A stretch of 64,000 bases of DNA from NCBI GenBank assembly GCA_963756365.1, contig CAVWNF010000003.1, positions 558,001 to 622,000 on the forward strand, written 5' to 3'. Shown here piece by piece: positions 24,801 to 34,679 of the stretch. Position numbers and translations under genes: made by a program. The DNA comes from WHTI01 sp963756365 (GTDB lineage Bacteria > Actinomycetota > CADDZG01 > WHSQ01). Positions within the stretch are counted from its first letter, which is position 1; every line of letters starts with the position of its first letter. A model generated the notes under the pieces. That model did no database searches. It worked only from the letters and a program-made list of their open reading frames with translations, and was not told where the DNA came from.

Positions 24801-26776
24801 GCAGCCTGTCGCCGATGGGGGCGCCTTCCGGGAAGAATCCGTTCGGGATCGATCGCGTCCTCCTGAGGCTCGCCGTTCTCGGCGTCCTGGTCGTCGTTGC
24901 GTTCGTCGCGTTGTTCTCTCGTCTGTGGTTCCTTCAGGTCCTGGCGTCTGAGGACTACACCAGCCTCGCCAAGGAGAATCGGGTCCGGACCATCTACTCG
25001 GAGCCTCCGCGCGGTCGCATCTTGGATCGCAACGGCGTCGTCCTGGTCCAGAACCGCTCGTCGCTTGCCGTGACGGTAGACAGGCAGGTCGTCGACGAGC
25101 CAGCCGAGCGCCAAGACATCCTGCGAAAGTTGGTGGATCTGCTCGGCATCCCGTGGAAGGACCTTCGGGCAGCCCTGAATGACCAGACTGTGTCGCCCTA
25201 CAAGCCGGTCGCGGTTGCGTACGACGTCAGGAAGCGACAGATCAATGTCATCAAGGAGAACCCGGAGGACTTCATCGGGGTCGGCTTCGACACCCTCCCG
25301 GTGCGGGCGTACCCGCAGGGCAAGATAGCGGCGCAGATCCTGGGGTACGTCGGCGAGATCAGTCCTGAGGACCTCGAGTCCGATTACTTCAAGGGTGCTA
25401 AGCCCACGTATCTCGCAGGGGACATCGTCGGCAAGATGGGGGTCGAGCGCTTCTACGACCGATTCCTGAGAGGGCAGCCTGCTATCCAGAAGGTCGTGGT
25501 CAACTCCGGCGGCAACGTCATCAGATCGGATACCAGGCAGGAGCAGGTGGCAGGCGACGATCTGATGTTGTCACTCGACGCCCGGATCCAACGGATCGCC
25601 GAGAACGCCCTCGAATCGGGGATCCTGGCGGCACGCGGGGCAGGCTACCGGGCCCCCGATGGTGCGGCCGTGGTCATGGACCCGAACACCGGCGAGGTGA
25701 TCGCATCGGCGAGCTACCCGACCTTCGATCCGGCGATACTCGCCGACGGGTTGTCGCAGAAGGAGTTCGACGCCCTTGGGCAAGGGACCCCAGACGATCC
25801 GACCGACGATGCACTGTTGAACCGGGTGACTCAGGCTGCCGTCGCCCCAGGGTCTACCTTCAAGCCCGTCACCGCAGGCGCGGCGATCTCCAACGGACTG
25901 ATCGATGCCTACGACTCGCTCGACTGCAACCCCTACTTCGAGTACGGGCTAGACGACCATCGTTACTACAACTGGTCACCGGCGGACATGGGCTTGATGT
26001 CGCTTGCCCGCTCGCTCGAGGTCTCGTGCGACACCTATTACTACGAGCTCGGGGCGATGTTGGAGGACCGATGGGGCGAGGGAAATGGTGATGGCTCGGA
26101 GAAGTTCCAGGCCTACATGCGCAAGGTCGGCTTCGATAGTCCCACCGGGATCGACCTGCCCGGCGAGACGAGCGGTACCGTCCCGGACAAGCAATGGCTC
26201 GACGAACTGTGCGACGCCATTCCCAGCGATGGCTGCCAGTACGGGTGGCTTCCCGGTTACACAGTCAACCTCTCTATCGGCCAGGGCGACCTAACGGTCA
26301 GTCCCATCCAGATGGCGGACTTCTATTCGGGGATCGTCAACGGAGGGAAGCTCCTTCAACCGCGCCTCGGGAAGGCGGTCATCGAGGACGGCCAGATCAT
26401 CAAGAGCATCAAGACGAAGCAGGACGGCAACCTTGGTCTCGACGTTGCCACCCTCGAGGCGATGCGCGCCGGCTTGGTCGACGTCATCTCGGGGCCGAAT
26501 GGCACCGCTCGGTCCGCGTTCGCAAACTTCCCCCTGAACAAGGTGCAGATCGCCGGCAAGACCGGTACCGCCCAGATCGGCACTACCGACCGCAACTTCG
26601 CGTGGTTCGTGTCCTACGCCCCTGCGGAGAACCCCGAGTACGTGATCGCCGTCTATCTCAACCAGGCAGGTCACGGTGGCGAGAGCGCCGCTCCCGTCGC
26701 TCGACAGATATATGAAGGCATCTACAAGATCGATTCCGAGACGACCGTCACTCTAGGCACGGACTCCTCCGACTGA
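24794..26776 (+). CDS. mrdA: Penicillin-binding protein 2 (peptidoglycan transpeptidase)
   Basis: Class B PBP of 660 residues. An N-terminal transmembrane helix (LAVLGVLVVVAFVALFSRL) is followed by the pedestal domain with RGRILDRNG and the transpeptidase domain: catalytic STFK near residue 353, SCD as the SxN-equivalent and KTGTAQ near 588. It cross-links peptidoglycan during elongation with RodA. The open frame extends into mreD, but ATG 24794 (MVSSLSPMG) is the plausible start. Its TGA overlaps the rodA ATG. Confidence 0.93.
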   Translation: MVSSLSPMGAPSGKNPFGIDRVLLRLAVLGVLVVVAFVALFSRLWFLQVLASEDYTSLAKENRVRTIYSEPPRGRILDRNGVVLVQNRSSLAVTVDRQVVDEPAERQDILRKLVDLLGIPWKDLRAALNDQTVSPYKPVAVAYDVRKRQINVIKENPEDFIGVGFDTLPVRAYPQGKIAAQILGYVGEISPEDLESDYFKGAKPTYLAGDIVGKMGVERFYDRFLRGQPAIQKVVVNSGGNVIRSDTRQEQVAGDDLMLSLDARIQRIAENALESGILAARGAGYRAPDGAAVVMDPNTGEVIASASYPTFDPAILADGLSQKEFDALGQGTPDDPTDDALLNRVTQAAVAPGSTFKPVTAGAAISNGLIDAYDSLDCNPYFEYGLDDHRYYNWSPADMGLMSLARSLEVSCDTYYYELGAMLEDRWGEGNGDGSEKFQAYMRKVGFDSPTGIDLPGETSGTVPDKQWLDELCDAIPSDGCQYGWLPGYTVNLSIGQGDLTVSPIQMADFYSGIVNGGKLLQPRLGKAVIEDGQIIKSIKTKQDGNLGLDVATLEAMRAGLVDVISGPNGTARSAFANFPLNKVQIAGKTGTAQIGTTDRNFAWFVSYAPAENPEYVIAVYLNQAGHGGESAAPVARQIYEGIYKIDSETTVTLGTDSSD

Positions 26777-27961
26777 TGGGCCTCTCAGGGATCATCTCGG
26801 ATGGCGTGGATCGCATCGGTGGGCAACCGATAGCGTCTCGCATGGCCAAGAAGGCGCCTCTGCGCCATCTCGACCCCACCCTCCTGCTACTGACTTTCCT
26901 TCTCGCCGTGTATGGGGCGCTGATGGTCTATTCGGCCACGGCGGGCAAACAGGAAGCTGCGGGACTCGATCCATCCGGGCTTGTGAACAGACAGCTCCTA
27001 TACGTGATCGCGGGTTTCGTCCTGCTGCTAGTCACGAGCTTCTTCGACTACCGCCACATCAGGTCGTTCACTCCGATCATCTATGGCTTCATGACGCTGT
27101 CGCTTCTCCTCGTGCTGACCGGATTGGGAAGCGTGCGCAATGGAACGCGTGGGTGGTTCGACCTCGGTGTTTACGACCTGCAGCCGGCGGAGCTCACGAA
27201 GATCGCGGTGATCCTGGCGCTCGCCGCCTTCCTTGCCGAGCGCAAGGCAGACCTGAGCGGGATGGACATCCTGAGCGTCCTGGCCATCGCCGGACTTCCG
27301 AGTCTCTTGATCTTCGTCCAGCCTGACCTCGGGACGATGATGGTGTTCATCGCCATGACGCTCGCCATGCTCCTGATCGGCGGGGCGAAGGTGCGTCACT
27401 TCCTAGCCCTCATCGGCATGGGGCTTATCGGCGATAATCGTGGTCTTCCAGATGGGCTTGATCAAGGATTATCAGATCGAACGTTTGACCTCGTTCCTGG
27501 ACGCGACTCCGAACGTTCAGTCCGAGGGTTACAACCTGAGGCAGTCACAGATCGCCATCGGTTCAGGGGGGATCGAAGGCAAGGGCTTCCGTAGTCCTGA
27601 CACACAGACGTCTCTGGATTTCGTCCCCGAGCAGCACACCGACTTCATCTTCACGGCTGTAGGTGAGCAACTCGGGTTCATGGGTTCTGCATCACTGTTG
27701 TTGTTGTTCGCGTTGTTGATCTGGAGAGCTCTCCGGATCGCGACGATGTCACGAGATCTCTTTGGCACGCTCGTAGCCGCGGGTATCGCTGCGATGTGGG
27801 CGTTCCAAGTGTTCCTGAATATGGGCATGACCATGGGGATCATGCCCATCACCGGTGTCCCGCTTCCGTTCATGTCGTTCGGTGGCTCGGCCATGCTCGC
27901 GAATTTCGTCGCGGTTGGCCTGCTCCTGAACATCCACATGCGACGGTTCTTGCGGGCTTGA
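26776..27961 (+). CDS. rodA: RodA peptidoglycan glycosyltransferase (frameshifted in this sequence)
   Basis: SEDS-family polymerase with about ten membrane helices, partner of PBP2. The first frame runs to ALIGMGLIG with GTRGWFDLG and the LQPAELTKIA motif. From about 27430-27436 the homologous sequence continues in another frame (VVFQMGLIKDYQIERLTSF, QSQIAIGSGGIEGKG, then FVPEQHTDFIF and GVPLPFMSFGGSAML). One extra (or two missing) bases there split a normal gene of about 395 residues. The ATG overlaps the mrdA stop (ATGA). Both halves are well conserved, which argues for a sequence error. Confidence 0.85.
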
Positions 27962-27978
27962 TAGATCGGATCCGATAG

Positions 27979-29591
27979 ATGGATGAGAGACCAGAAACAA
28001 GCGTGAGCAACGGCGCGCCCGCGCAAACGAGAGAAAGCCTCCGACTTCACCGACACGCCTTCTTCCGACGCCTTCTCGGACACCTGCTCCCACGCCTTCT
28101 CCCAAACCTTCTCCGATCGAGAAGACCTCGGGCGAAGCTACTGCGGAGCAACCGAAGAAGTCCACGCGACGACGACGGCGGTCGCGGTCGTCCGGTGGCG
28201 GCTCGGGGCAGCGTCAAGGCGGAGGCGAGCAGAAGGACCCTCAGGGTCGGCCCGATGAGGACTCGAAGGACGCAGCTCCCGCGAAGGAAGGCGGCTCGCG
28301 CCCCCGCAAGCGGTCTAACCGTCGGCGCCCGACACGGTCTCGTCCGCAGAACATCGAGCGCGTGATGCTCGTTCATGCCGACGAGGGTGGCACCCAGATC
28401 GCGGTGCTCGAGAAGGGCGAGGCGGTCGAGTTCTACGTCGCGCGTGACGAGGATCGCTCGCTCGTTGGGAGCGTTTATCTGGGCAAGGTTCAGAACGTTC
28501 TCCCCGGGATGGAGGCCTCGTTCATCGACATCGGCGAGAACCGCAACGGTGTCCTGTACGCCGGCGAGGTAGGGATCGCCGGCGACGAGGGCGACGAGGT
28601 GCCTCGCATCGAGACCGTGCTCAAGTCCGGCCAGTCGATCCTCGTCCAGGTCACCAAGGATCCGATGCGGTCCAAAGGTGCACGGCTGACCGCGCTCGTC
28701 TCGATCGCCGGTCGCCACTTGGTCCTGGTGCCCGAGGCTAACTCTCTCGGTGTGTCCCGTCGGTTGTCCGATAGCGAGCGACAGCGACTGAGGGACATCG
28801 CCCAGGAGATCCGCCCCGACGGTCACGGGATCATCGTGCGAACCGCCGCCGAGGGCGCGGGACGTGAAGACATCGAACGCGACCTCGAACGACTCGTCGA
28901 ACTATGGGGCGAGATCAAGAAGAAGGCGGACAAGGCGAAGGCACCGGCTCTCGTCCACGAGGAGCCTGAATTGGAGCTCCGCGTGATCCGCGACCTCTTC
29001 AACCGCGAGATCAGCCAGTGCATCGTCGACGATCCCGCGATCGAGGCAACGCTGAGGGATTACGTCCGAACGACCACCCCCGACCTCGATCACCGCCTCG
29101 AGCTCTACGAGGGCGACCTCCCGATCTTCGAGGAGTACCGGATCCTCGAGCAGATAAAGAAGTCGCTTGACCGCAAGGTCTGGCTCCCGTCCGGGGGCCA
29201 CCTCGTATTCGACCGAACCGAAGCGATGACCGTCGTCGATGTCAACACTGGCAAGTTCGTGGGGAAGTCGAACCTTGAAGAGACCGTGTTCCGGAACAAC
29301 AAGGAAGCCCTCGTCGAGGTTGGCCGTCAGCTCCGCCTGCGAGACATCGGCGGGATCATCGTGATCGACTTCATCGACATGGAAGACGCATCCAACCGGG
29401 ACGAGATCATCAAGTTGTTCCGTCGGGAGCTCGATCGGGATCGGACCCGCACCCAGGTGTTCGATATCAGTCCCCTGGGGCTGATCCAGATGACCAGGAA
29501 GAACGTCTCCGCAGGCATCGTCGAGACGTTCTCCGAGGTCTGTCCCTCGTGCGAAGGCAGGGGCATCCTGGCCCATGCGATCGACGAATAG
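27979..29591 (+). CDS. rng: Ribonuclease G/E family endoribonuclease (N-terminal region frameshifted)
   Basis: The catalytic part (from about 28330) has the S1-like segment VYLGKVQNVLPGMEASFIDIG, active-site Asp in VVDVNTGKF and VIDFIDME, and a zinc-link-like CPSCEG. It processes rRNA and mRNA. In the frame of the catalytic part a basic Pro/Ser/Arg-rich extension (…RPQNIERVM) runs upstream to about 28030 without any start codon. The only plausible start is ATG 27979 (MDERPETSVSNG) in another frame, so a 1-nt loss between 28015 and 28075 is likely. If translation instead began at 28362 the product would be 409 aa. Confidence 0.8.
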
Positions 29592-29592
29592 A

Positions 29593-29607
29593 GGGGTGTT
29601 AGGCCCC
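29593..29607 (+). terminator. Weak GC hairpin after rng
   Basis: GGGG and CCCC (loop of 7) lie within 2 nt of the rng stop, immediately before the rplU promoter candidate. There is no T-tract, so a weak terminator at best. Confidence 0.3.
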
Positions 29608-29609
29608 CA

Positions 29610-29639
29610 TTCCGCACCCGACCGAGCTTTTGGTATCCT
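29610..29639 (+). promoter_or_regulatory. Candidate promoter of rplU-rpmA
   Basis: TATCCT (29634-29639) preceded by TGG, an extended -10, with a weak -35-like TTCCGC 18 nt upstream. Transcription would start about 35 nt before the rplU ATG. Confidence 0.45.
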
Positions 29640-29681
29640 CATCAGTCGGTTCATCCACTTCCAATCCCTCTGAGAGGTTCG

Positions 29682-30038
29682 ATGTACGCAGTCATCCGCG
29701 TGGGCGGGAAGCAACACAAGGTCGCCAAGGGCGACGTCATAGAGATCGAGCGCCTGAAGGACGGCAAGAAGACCGTCGATTTCACGCCGCTCATGGTCGT
29801 TGACGACAAGGGCAAGACCACGGCCGGCGCTACGGCGCTCAAGGGCGCGAAGGTCACGGCCAAGGTTCTCGGCGAGACCCAGGGCGAGAAGATCCACGTC
29901 TTCAAGTACAAGAACAAGACGGGGTATCGGCGCCACCAGGGTCACCGTCAGCGCTACACCTCGATCGAGATCTCGGACATCAAGATGGCCGCGAGTAGCT
30001 CGGCCAAGTCCACGTCGAAAGCGGAAGAGGAGAAGTAG
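29682..30038 (+). CDS. rplU: Large ribosomal subunit protein bL21
   Basis: 118 residues with the bL21 core (MYAVIRVGGKQHKVAKGD … YRRHQGHRQRYTSIEI) and a short charged tail (KAEEEK). It binds 23S rRNA together with bL20. CTGAGAGG precedes the ATG. The rpmA ATG follows its stop directly. Confidence 0.96.
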   Translation: MYAVIRVGGKQHKVAKGDVIEIERLKDGKKTVDFTPLMVVDDKGKTTAGATALKGAKVTAKVLGETQGEKIHVFKYKNKTGYRRHQGHRQRYTSIEISDIKMAASSSAKSTSKAEEEK

Positions 30039-30296
30039 ATGGCACACAAGAAAGGTGCCGCCTCGTCCCGGAACGGTCGGGATTCCGAGGCGAAGAGGCT
30101 CGGTATCAAGGTGTACGGCGGCCAGGAGATCGGCGCAGGCCAGATCATCGTTCGCCAGCGCGGCACCAGATGGCACCCGGGTCTGAACGTGAAGCGTGGT
30201 GGAGACGACACCCTCTACGCGATGTCTGACGGCGTTGTGAAGTTCCACAACCGCGGTGGCCGCAAGGTCATCAGCGTGCTCTCCGACGCAGAGTAG
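30039..30296 (+). CDS. rpmA: Large ribosomal subunit protein bL27
   Basis: 85 residues, full length, starting MAHKKGAASSRNGRDS. The N-terminal arm reaches the peptidyl-transferase centre. No cleavable N-terminal extension of the Firmicute type is present. Conserved order rplU-rpmA-obgE. Confidence 0.97.
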   Translation: MAHKKGAASSRNGRDSEAKRLGIKVYGGQEIGAGQIIVRQRGTRWHPGLNVKRGGDDTLYAMSDGVVKFHNRGGRKVISVLSDAE

Positions 30297-30317
30297 TAAC
30301 CACAAGGTTTCTAAGAC

Positions 30318-30341
30318 GCGGGGGTCCGTCTGGGCCCCCGC
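30318..30341 (+). terminator. GCGGGGG-N10-CCCCCGC hairpin between rpmA and obgE
   Basis: Seven GC base pairs with a 10-nt loop, then TCTGCATTT. It probably reduces read-through from the ribosomal-protein genes into obgE. Confidence 0.55.
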
Positions 30342-30364
30342 TCTGCATTTACCGAAGGAGCGAG

Positions 30365-31612
30365 ATGGCATTCGTCGACGAAGCCAAGATCAGAGCGATC
30401 GCTGGTGACGGCGGTAACGGCTCTGCCTCGTTCCACGCCGAGCCATACAAGCCGAAAGGCGGGCCTGACGGCGGTGACGGGGGCAAGGGTGGAAGCGTCG
30501 TCCTGCGCGCCGACACCTCAGTGGGCACGCTGCTCGAGCTGCGAGACCACCCTCAGGTCAAAGCGAACTCGGGTGGGGACGGTCAGCGCGCTCGTCGTCA
30601 TGGGGCGAGTGGCAAGGACCGGATCATCTTGGTCCCGCCGGGCACCGTCGTGTACGAGGACGACGTCTTGGTTGCCGACCTTGCATCTCCCGGTGACGAA
30701 CTCGTTGCGGCCCAAGGCGGACGAGGGGGCCAGGGCAACGTCCACTACGCAACCTCGACGCGCCAGGCTCCTGCTTTCGCGCAGAAGGGTGAGCCGGGCG
30801 AGACCCGGGGTCTTCGACTCGAACTGAGGCTGCTCGCCGACGTCGGGCTTGTCGGATTCCCGAACGCCGGGAAGTCCACCCTGATCTCGCGCATCTCCGC
30901 CGCCAAACCGAAGATCGCCTCGTACCCCTTCACCACGCTGGTCCCGAACCTCGGGGTGGTGAAACGCGGCGAGTCGAGTTTCGTCGTCGCTGACATCCCG
31001 GGTCTCATCGAAGGCGCGAGTGCCGGTAAGGGCCTGGGTGACCGCTTCCTGCGTCACGTCAGACGTGCTGCGGTGTTGGTGTTCCTGGTCGATCTGACGG
31101 CTGAGGATCGCAACCCGATGGACGATGTCGATGTACTTCGCAAGGAGCTGATCGCATTCGATCCCGAACTCGGCACGCGACCGACCTTGATCCTGGGTAG
31201 CAAGCTCGATGCCGATCCCGGTCGCATCGATGAACTCCTCGCCCGGCATCCCGACGCCCGCCCGATCTCTGCGGTCACTGGCGAGGGCGTCGATGACTTC
31301 GTGGAGCGGGTCGCTGCCCTCGTCGAGAAGGCTCGGGCCGATACTCCCCCCGCGGTCGGTTATGTGCGCCACGTGATCAAGGAGGATCCGGTCAGGGTCG
31401 TCCGCGAGGACGAGGGCTGGCGCATCAAAGGCAAGCGCGCAGAACGGGCGGTAGCGGTTACCGATTTCGAGAACGAAGAGGCGATCGAACGCCTCCAGCG
31501 CCGTTTGGTCGCGATGGGCGTCGAGCGGATGCTTGCCGAGAAGGGTGCCGAGGAAGGCGACGAAGTCAGGATCGGTGAGATCAACTTCGACTTCGAACCA
31601 GAAGAGACATGA
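30365..31612 (+). CDS. obgE: Obg family GTPase ObgE
   Basis: 415-residue ribosome-associated GTPase. A glycine-rich Obg fold (about 1-158, with GDGGNGSASFH and GGDGGKGG) is followed by the G domain (GFPNAGKST, DIPGLIEGAS, switch and NKxD-equivalent GSKLDAD) and a C-terminal OCT domain. It acts in 50S maturation and stress signalling. CGAAGGAG precedes the ATG. Its TGA overlaps the proB ATG (ATGA). Confidence 0.95.
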   Translation: MAFVDEAKIRAIAGDGGNGSASFHAEPYKPKGGPDGGDGGKGGSVVLRADTSVGTLLELRDHPQVKANSGGDGQRARRHGASGKDRIILVPPGTVVYEDDVLVADLASPGDELVAAQGGRGGQGNVHYATSTRQAPAFAQKGEPGETRGLRLELRLLADVGLVGFPNAGKSTLISRISAAKPKIASYPFTTLVPNLGVVKRGESSFVVADIPGLIEGASAGKGLGDRFLRHVRRAAVLVFLVDLTAEDRNPMDDVDVLRKELIAFDPELGTRPTLILGSKLDADPGRIDELLARHPDARPISAVTGEGVDDFVERVAALVEKARADTPPAVGYVRHVIKEDPVRVVREDEGWRIKGKRAERAVAVTDFENEEAIERLQRRLVAMGVERMLAEKGAEEGDEVRIGEINFDFEPEET

Positions 31613-32733
31613 GACCGGCGCTCTCGGCCGGCGACCGGGTAGTGGTCAAGGTCGGAACGACATCGTTGGTCGATTCGGGTGGCCGGGTTGACGAAGACCG
31701 GATCGCCGCACTGTGCGACGAGATGGTCGCGGTGCGGCAGCTCGGCATCGAGGTCGTGCTCGTGTCCTCGGGTGCCATCGCCGCCGGGGCTGCCCCGCTG
31801 GGGATGACGAGTAGGCCGAGCGACATCCCGTCGCTCCAGGCCGCGGCAGCGGTCGGACAGGGAAGGCTCCTCGAGATCTATGCCCGCTTGTTGGCCGCGC
31901 GAGGGATCGTCACCGGGCAGATGCTATTGACGCGCTACGACTTCATCCACCGTCAGCAGTACCTCAACGCCCGCAACACCCTTGACCGCTTGCTTGCCCT
32001 CGGGGCAGTGCCCATCGTGAACGAGAACGACACGGTAGCGGTCGATGAGATCCGCTTCGGAGACAACGACCGTCTCGCGGCGCTGGTCGCCAATCTCGGG
32101 CGCGCCTCGTTGCTGCTTCTGCTCACCGACGCGGACGGTCTCCACGCCGAGGACCCCCGAAAGGTTCCAGACGCTCCGTTGCTCGGCGAGGTTGATCGCA
32201 TCACGCCTGAACTCGAACGCTCTGCCGGAGGCCGGGGATCCCAGTTCTCGAGTGGTGGGATGGCCTCGAAGATCGCCGCGGCGTGGGTGGCCACGTTCTC
32301 TGGTGTTGGGGTGGTGGTTGCGCGCGCGTCGCGGCCGAACATAGTGGCGGATGCCTGTGGAGGCGAGAACGTCGGCACCTATTTCCATCCGCATCCCACC
32401 AGGCTCAGCGCCCGACGACTCTGGATCGCGTTCGGCCAACCACCAGCCGGCACTGTGATCGTGGACGAGGGGGCCAGGGACGCGATCGTGGCGGGGAAGA
32501 AGAGCCTCCTCGCGGTGGGCGTGACCGGTGCGACCGGAACGTTCTCGAGTGGAGATGTTGTCGATGTGGTCACGTCGGCCACGGGAGCGTTCGCACGCGG
32601 ATTGGTACGCTATTCGGCAGAAGAACTCGAGTCCGCAAAGGGGCGGTCGTCGGCCGAGTTGGCCGGACGAGAAGTGATCCATCGGGATCAACTCGTCATC
32701 CTCGATGCCGCACCGACGGGAGAGGAACCGTGA
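31609..32733 (+). CDS. proB: Glutamate 5-kinase
   Basis: First enzyme of proline synthesis, phosphorylating glutamate. 374 residues: amino-acid kinase domain (VVVKVGTTSLVDSGG, VSSGAIAAG, NENDTVAVDEIRFGDND) and a C-terminal PUA domain. It is overlapped at both ends: ATGA with obgE and GTGA with proA. Confidence 0.95.
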   Translation: MRPALSAGDRVVVKVGTTSLVDSGGRVDEDRIAALCDEMVAVRQLGIEVVLVSSGAIAAGAAPLGMTSRPSDIPSLQAAAAVGQGRLLEIYARLLAARGIVTGQMLLTRYDFIHRQQYLNARNTLDRLLALGAVPIVNENDTVAVDEIRFGDNDRLAALVANLGRASLLLLLTDADGLHAEDPRKVPDAPLLGEVDRITPELERSAGGRGSQFSSGGMASKIAAAWVATFSGVGVVVARASRPNIVADACGGENVGTYFHPHPTRLSARRLWIAFGQPPAGTVIVDEGARDAIVAGKKSLLAVGVTGATGTFSSGDVVDVVTSATGAFARGLVRYSAEELESAKGRSSAELAGREVIHRDQLVILDAAPTGEEP

Positions 32734-33977
32734 GCGAAGTACTCGATGTTTGTAGGCGAGCTGCCAACGCTGCCCCTCGCGTTGCAAGGCTCACCTCGGC
32801 GGTCAAGGACAGCGCCCTGCATGCGATGGCCGACGCCCTCGAGAAGCAAGCCCCGGAGCTGATCGAGGCCAACGCTGCCGATGTCGAGCGCGCCACCTCA
32901 GACGGCACCTCGCGGACCATGATCGACAGATTGACTTTGACCGACGCCCGCCTAGCAGGGATGGCGGATGGCCTGCGGATCGTTGCGGCCCAAGATGACC
33001 CGGTCGGTGAAGTCATCGACGGCTGGAAGCGACCGAACGGGTTGCTCATCGAGAGGGTCCGCTCACCGCTGGGTGTCGTGGCTGTGATCTACGAGGCGCG
33101 CCCCAACGTCACGGCCGATGTTGCCGGGCTGTGCCTCAAGTCCGGCAACGCCTGCCTGTTGCGCGGATCATCGAGCGCCACGGCCTCGAATCGAGCGATC
33201 GTCGATGTTCTCGCCGCCGCAGCGAGCGACGCCGGAGCTCCCACGGACGCGATCCAGTTGGTACCGGGGGAGTCGCGCGAGCAGGCGGTCGAACTCATGC
33301 AGGCGAAAGGTCTCGTCGATCTTCTCGTACCCCGAGGCGGCAAGGCTCTGATCCAAAGCATCGAGGAGAACGCGACCGTGCCCTACATCATCGATGGCGA
33401 CGGGAACTGCCACGTCTACGTCGATGCCACTGCGAACCTCGAGATGGCTACGGCGATCATCGTGAATGCGAAGACCTCGCGACCCAGTGTCTGCAACGCT
33501 GCGGAGACCCTCCTGGTGCATGCGAGTCTCGTGGAGTCGTGGTTGCCGACCGCGCTCGATGCTCTCGTCGCGGAGGGGGTCGAGATCAGGGGTGATGACC
33601 GTGTGAAACAAGCGTGGCCTGGGGCGGTCGAGGCTACGGATGAGGACTGGTCGACCGAGTACCTCGATCTCGTCCTCGCCGTGAAGGTCGTAGACGATAT
33701 CGGGGATGCGATCGAGCACATAGCCCGGCATGGGACCTCGAACGCGGAAGCGATCGTTACCGAGGACCTCAGCGCGGCCCGTCGGTTCACGTCAGAGGTG
33801 GATTCCGGCTCGGTGTTCGTGAACGCGTCAACCCGGTTCTCGGACGGGGGCCAGTTCGGTTTCGGTTCCGAGATCGGGATATCGACACAGAAACTCCATG
33901 CCCGCGGTCCGATGGGACTCGAAGCGTTGACCACCACTCGCTACGTCGTGTGGGGGCAGGGTCAAACCCGAACCTGA
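32730..33977 (+). CDS. proA: Gamma-glutamyl phosphate reductase
   Basis: Second enzyme of proline synthesis, NADPH-dependent reduction of glutamyl-5-phosphate. 415 residues of the aldehyde-dehydrogenase fold with catalytic Cys in RPSVCNAAET, and VIYEARPNVTAD and FGFGSEIGISTQKLHARGPMG typical of ProA. The open frame extends far upstream through proB, but the GTG at 32730 overlapping the proB TGA is the natural start (SEVLDVCRRA). Confidence 0.95.
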   Translation: MSEVLDVCRRAANAAPRVARLTSAVKDSALHAMADALEKQAPELIEANAADVERATSDGTSRTMIDRLTLTDARLAGMADGLRIVAAQDDPVGEVIDGWKRPNGLLIERVRSPLGVVAVIYEARPNVTADVAGLCLKSGNACLLRGSSSATASNRAIVDVLAAAASDAGAPTDAIQLVPGESREQAVELMQAKGLVDLLVPRGGKALIQSIEENATVPYIIDGDGNCHVYVDATANLEMATAIIVNAKTSRPSVCNAAETLLVHASLVESWLPTALDALVAEGVEIRGDDRVKQAWPGAVEATDEDWSTEYLDLVLAVKVVDDIGDAIEHIARHGTSNAEAIVTEDLSAARRFTSEVDSGSVFVNASTRFSDGGQFGFGSEIGISTQKLHARGPMGLEALTTTRYVVWGQGQTRT

Positions 33978-33999
33978 GTGACCGTATTACCGTGACGGC

Positions 34000-34599
34000 A
34001 TGACCAGTCCAACCCGCATCGGCATCTTCGGAGGGACCTTCGATCCGCCCCATGAGGGCCACCTCGCAGCGGCTAGGGCCGCAGCCGAACGGTTCTCGCT
34101 CGACAAGGTTCTGTTCATCCCGGCCGGGAGTCCGTGGCAGAAGGAGGACTACTCGTCGCCCGAGGACCGCTACATGATGACCGTGCTGGCGACAGCACCC
34201 TTCGATGGGTTCGCCGTCTCGCGCATCGAAGTAGACAGATCGGGCCCGACGTACACCGTCGATACCCTGACGGAACTCCAGGCCCACTACGGGAGCGGCT
34301 CGCTGTTCCTGATCCTCGGGGCGGATGCCGCCCTCAACATGCCGTCGTGGAGGGGGTTCGAGCGCCTGCACGAACTGACTGAGGTGATCGCGGTGACGCG
34401 GCCGGGCCACGACCTGGTGTCCGTGAAGACCATCACCGAGCGTCCCGGGGCTCCGGTCATCCATCTTCTAGAGATAGAGGGGATCGAAACCTCGTCCACC
34501 GGCTTGAGGGCCGCGCTGGCCTCGGGAGAGGAGACCGGAGGCATGATCCCGGCCGATGTAGCCGCCTACATCGAGGCAAAAAGCCTCTATGGGACGTAG
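34000..34599 (+). CDS. nadD: Nicotinate-nucleotide adenylyltransferase
   Basis: 199 residues, NAD biosynthesis: adenylates nicotinate mononucleotide. The nucleotidyl-transferase motif GGTFDPPHEGHL and the ISSTxxR-type ETSSTGLR are present. No Shine-Dalgarno; TACCGT ends 6 nt before the ATG, so the mRNA may be leaderless. Confidence 0.94.
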   Translation: MTSPTRIGIFGGTFDPPHEGHLAAARAAAERFSLDKVLFIPAGSPWQKEDYSSPEDRYMMTVLATAPFDGFAVSRIEVDRSGPTYTVDTLTELQAHYGSGSLFLILGADAALNMPSWRGFERLHELTEVIAVTRPGHDLVSVKTITERPGAPVIHLLEIEGIETSSTGLRAALASGEETGGMIPADVAAYIEAKSLYGT

Positions 34600-34611
34600 G
34601 CACGGTATCGT

Positions 34612-34645
34612 TGGGGTATCCCCATATTTGGAAGAGACTTCCAAA
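34612..34645 (+). repeat. Two tandem inverted repeats upstream of rsfS
   Basis: TGGGG-TAT-CCCCA (34612-34624) and TTTGGAA-GAGAC-TTCCAAA (34627-34645) are both perfect and sit between nadD and rsfS. They may be a terminator/attenuator of the nadD transcript or an operator; the second is followed by AAAC rather than a T-tract. Confidence 0.5.
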
Positions 34646-34679
34646 AACTTGAGAATAGGAAGGAAGTTCGGCACCCATC

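Noticed and set aside
28902..30371. 489-aa minus-strand reading frame
   Set aside because: Shadow of rng, rplU and rpmA; composition only reflects GC-rich codons.
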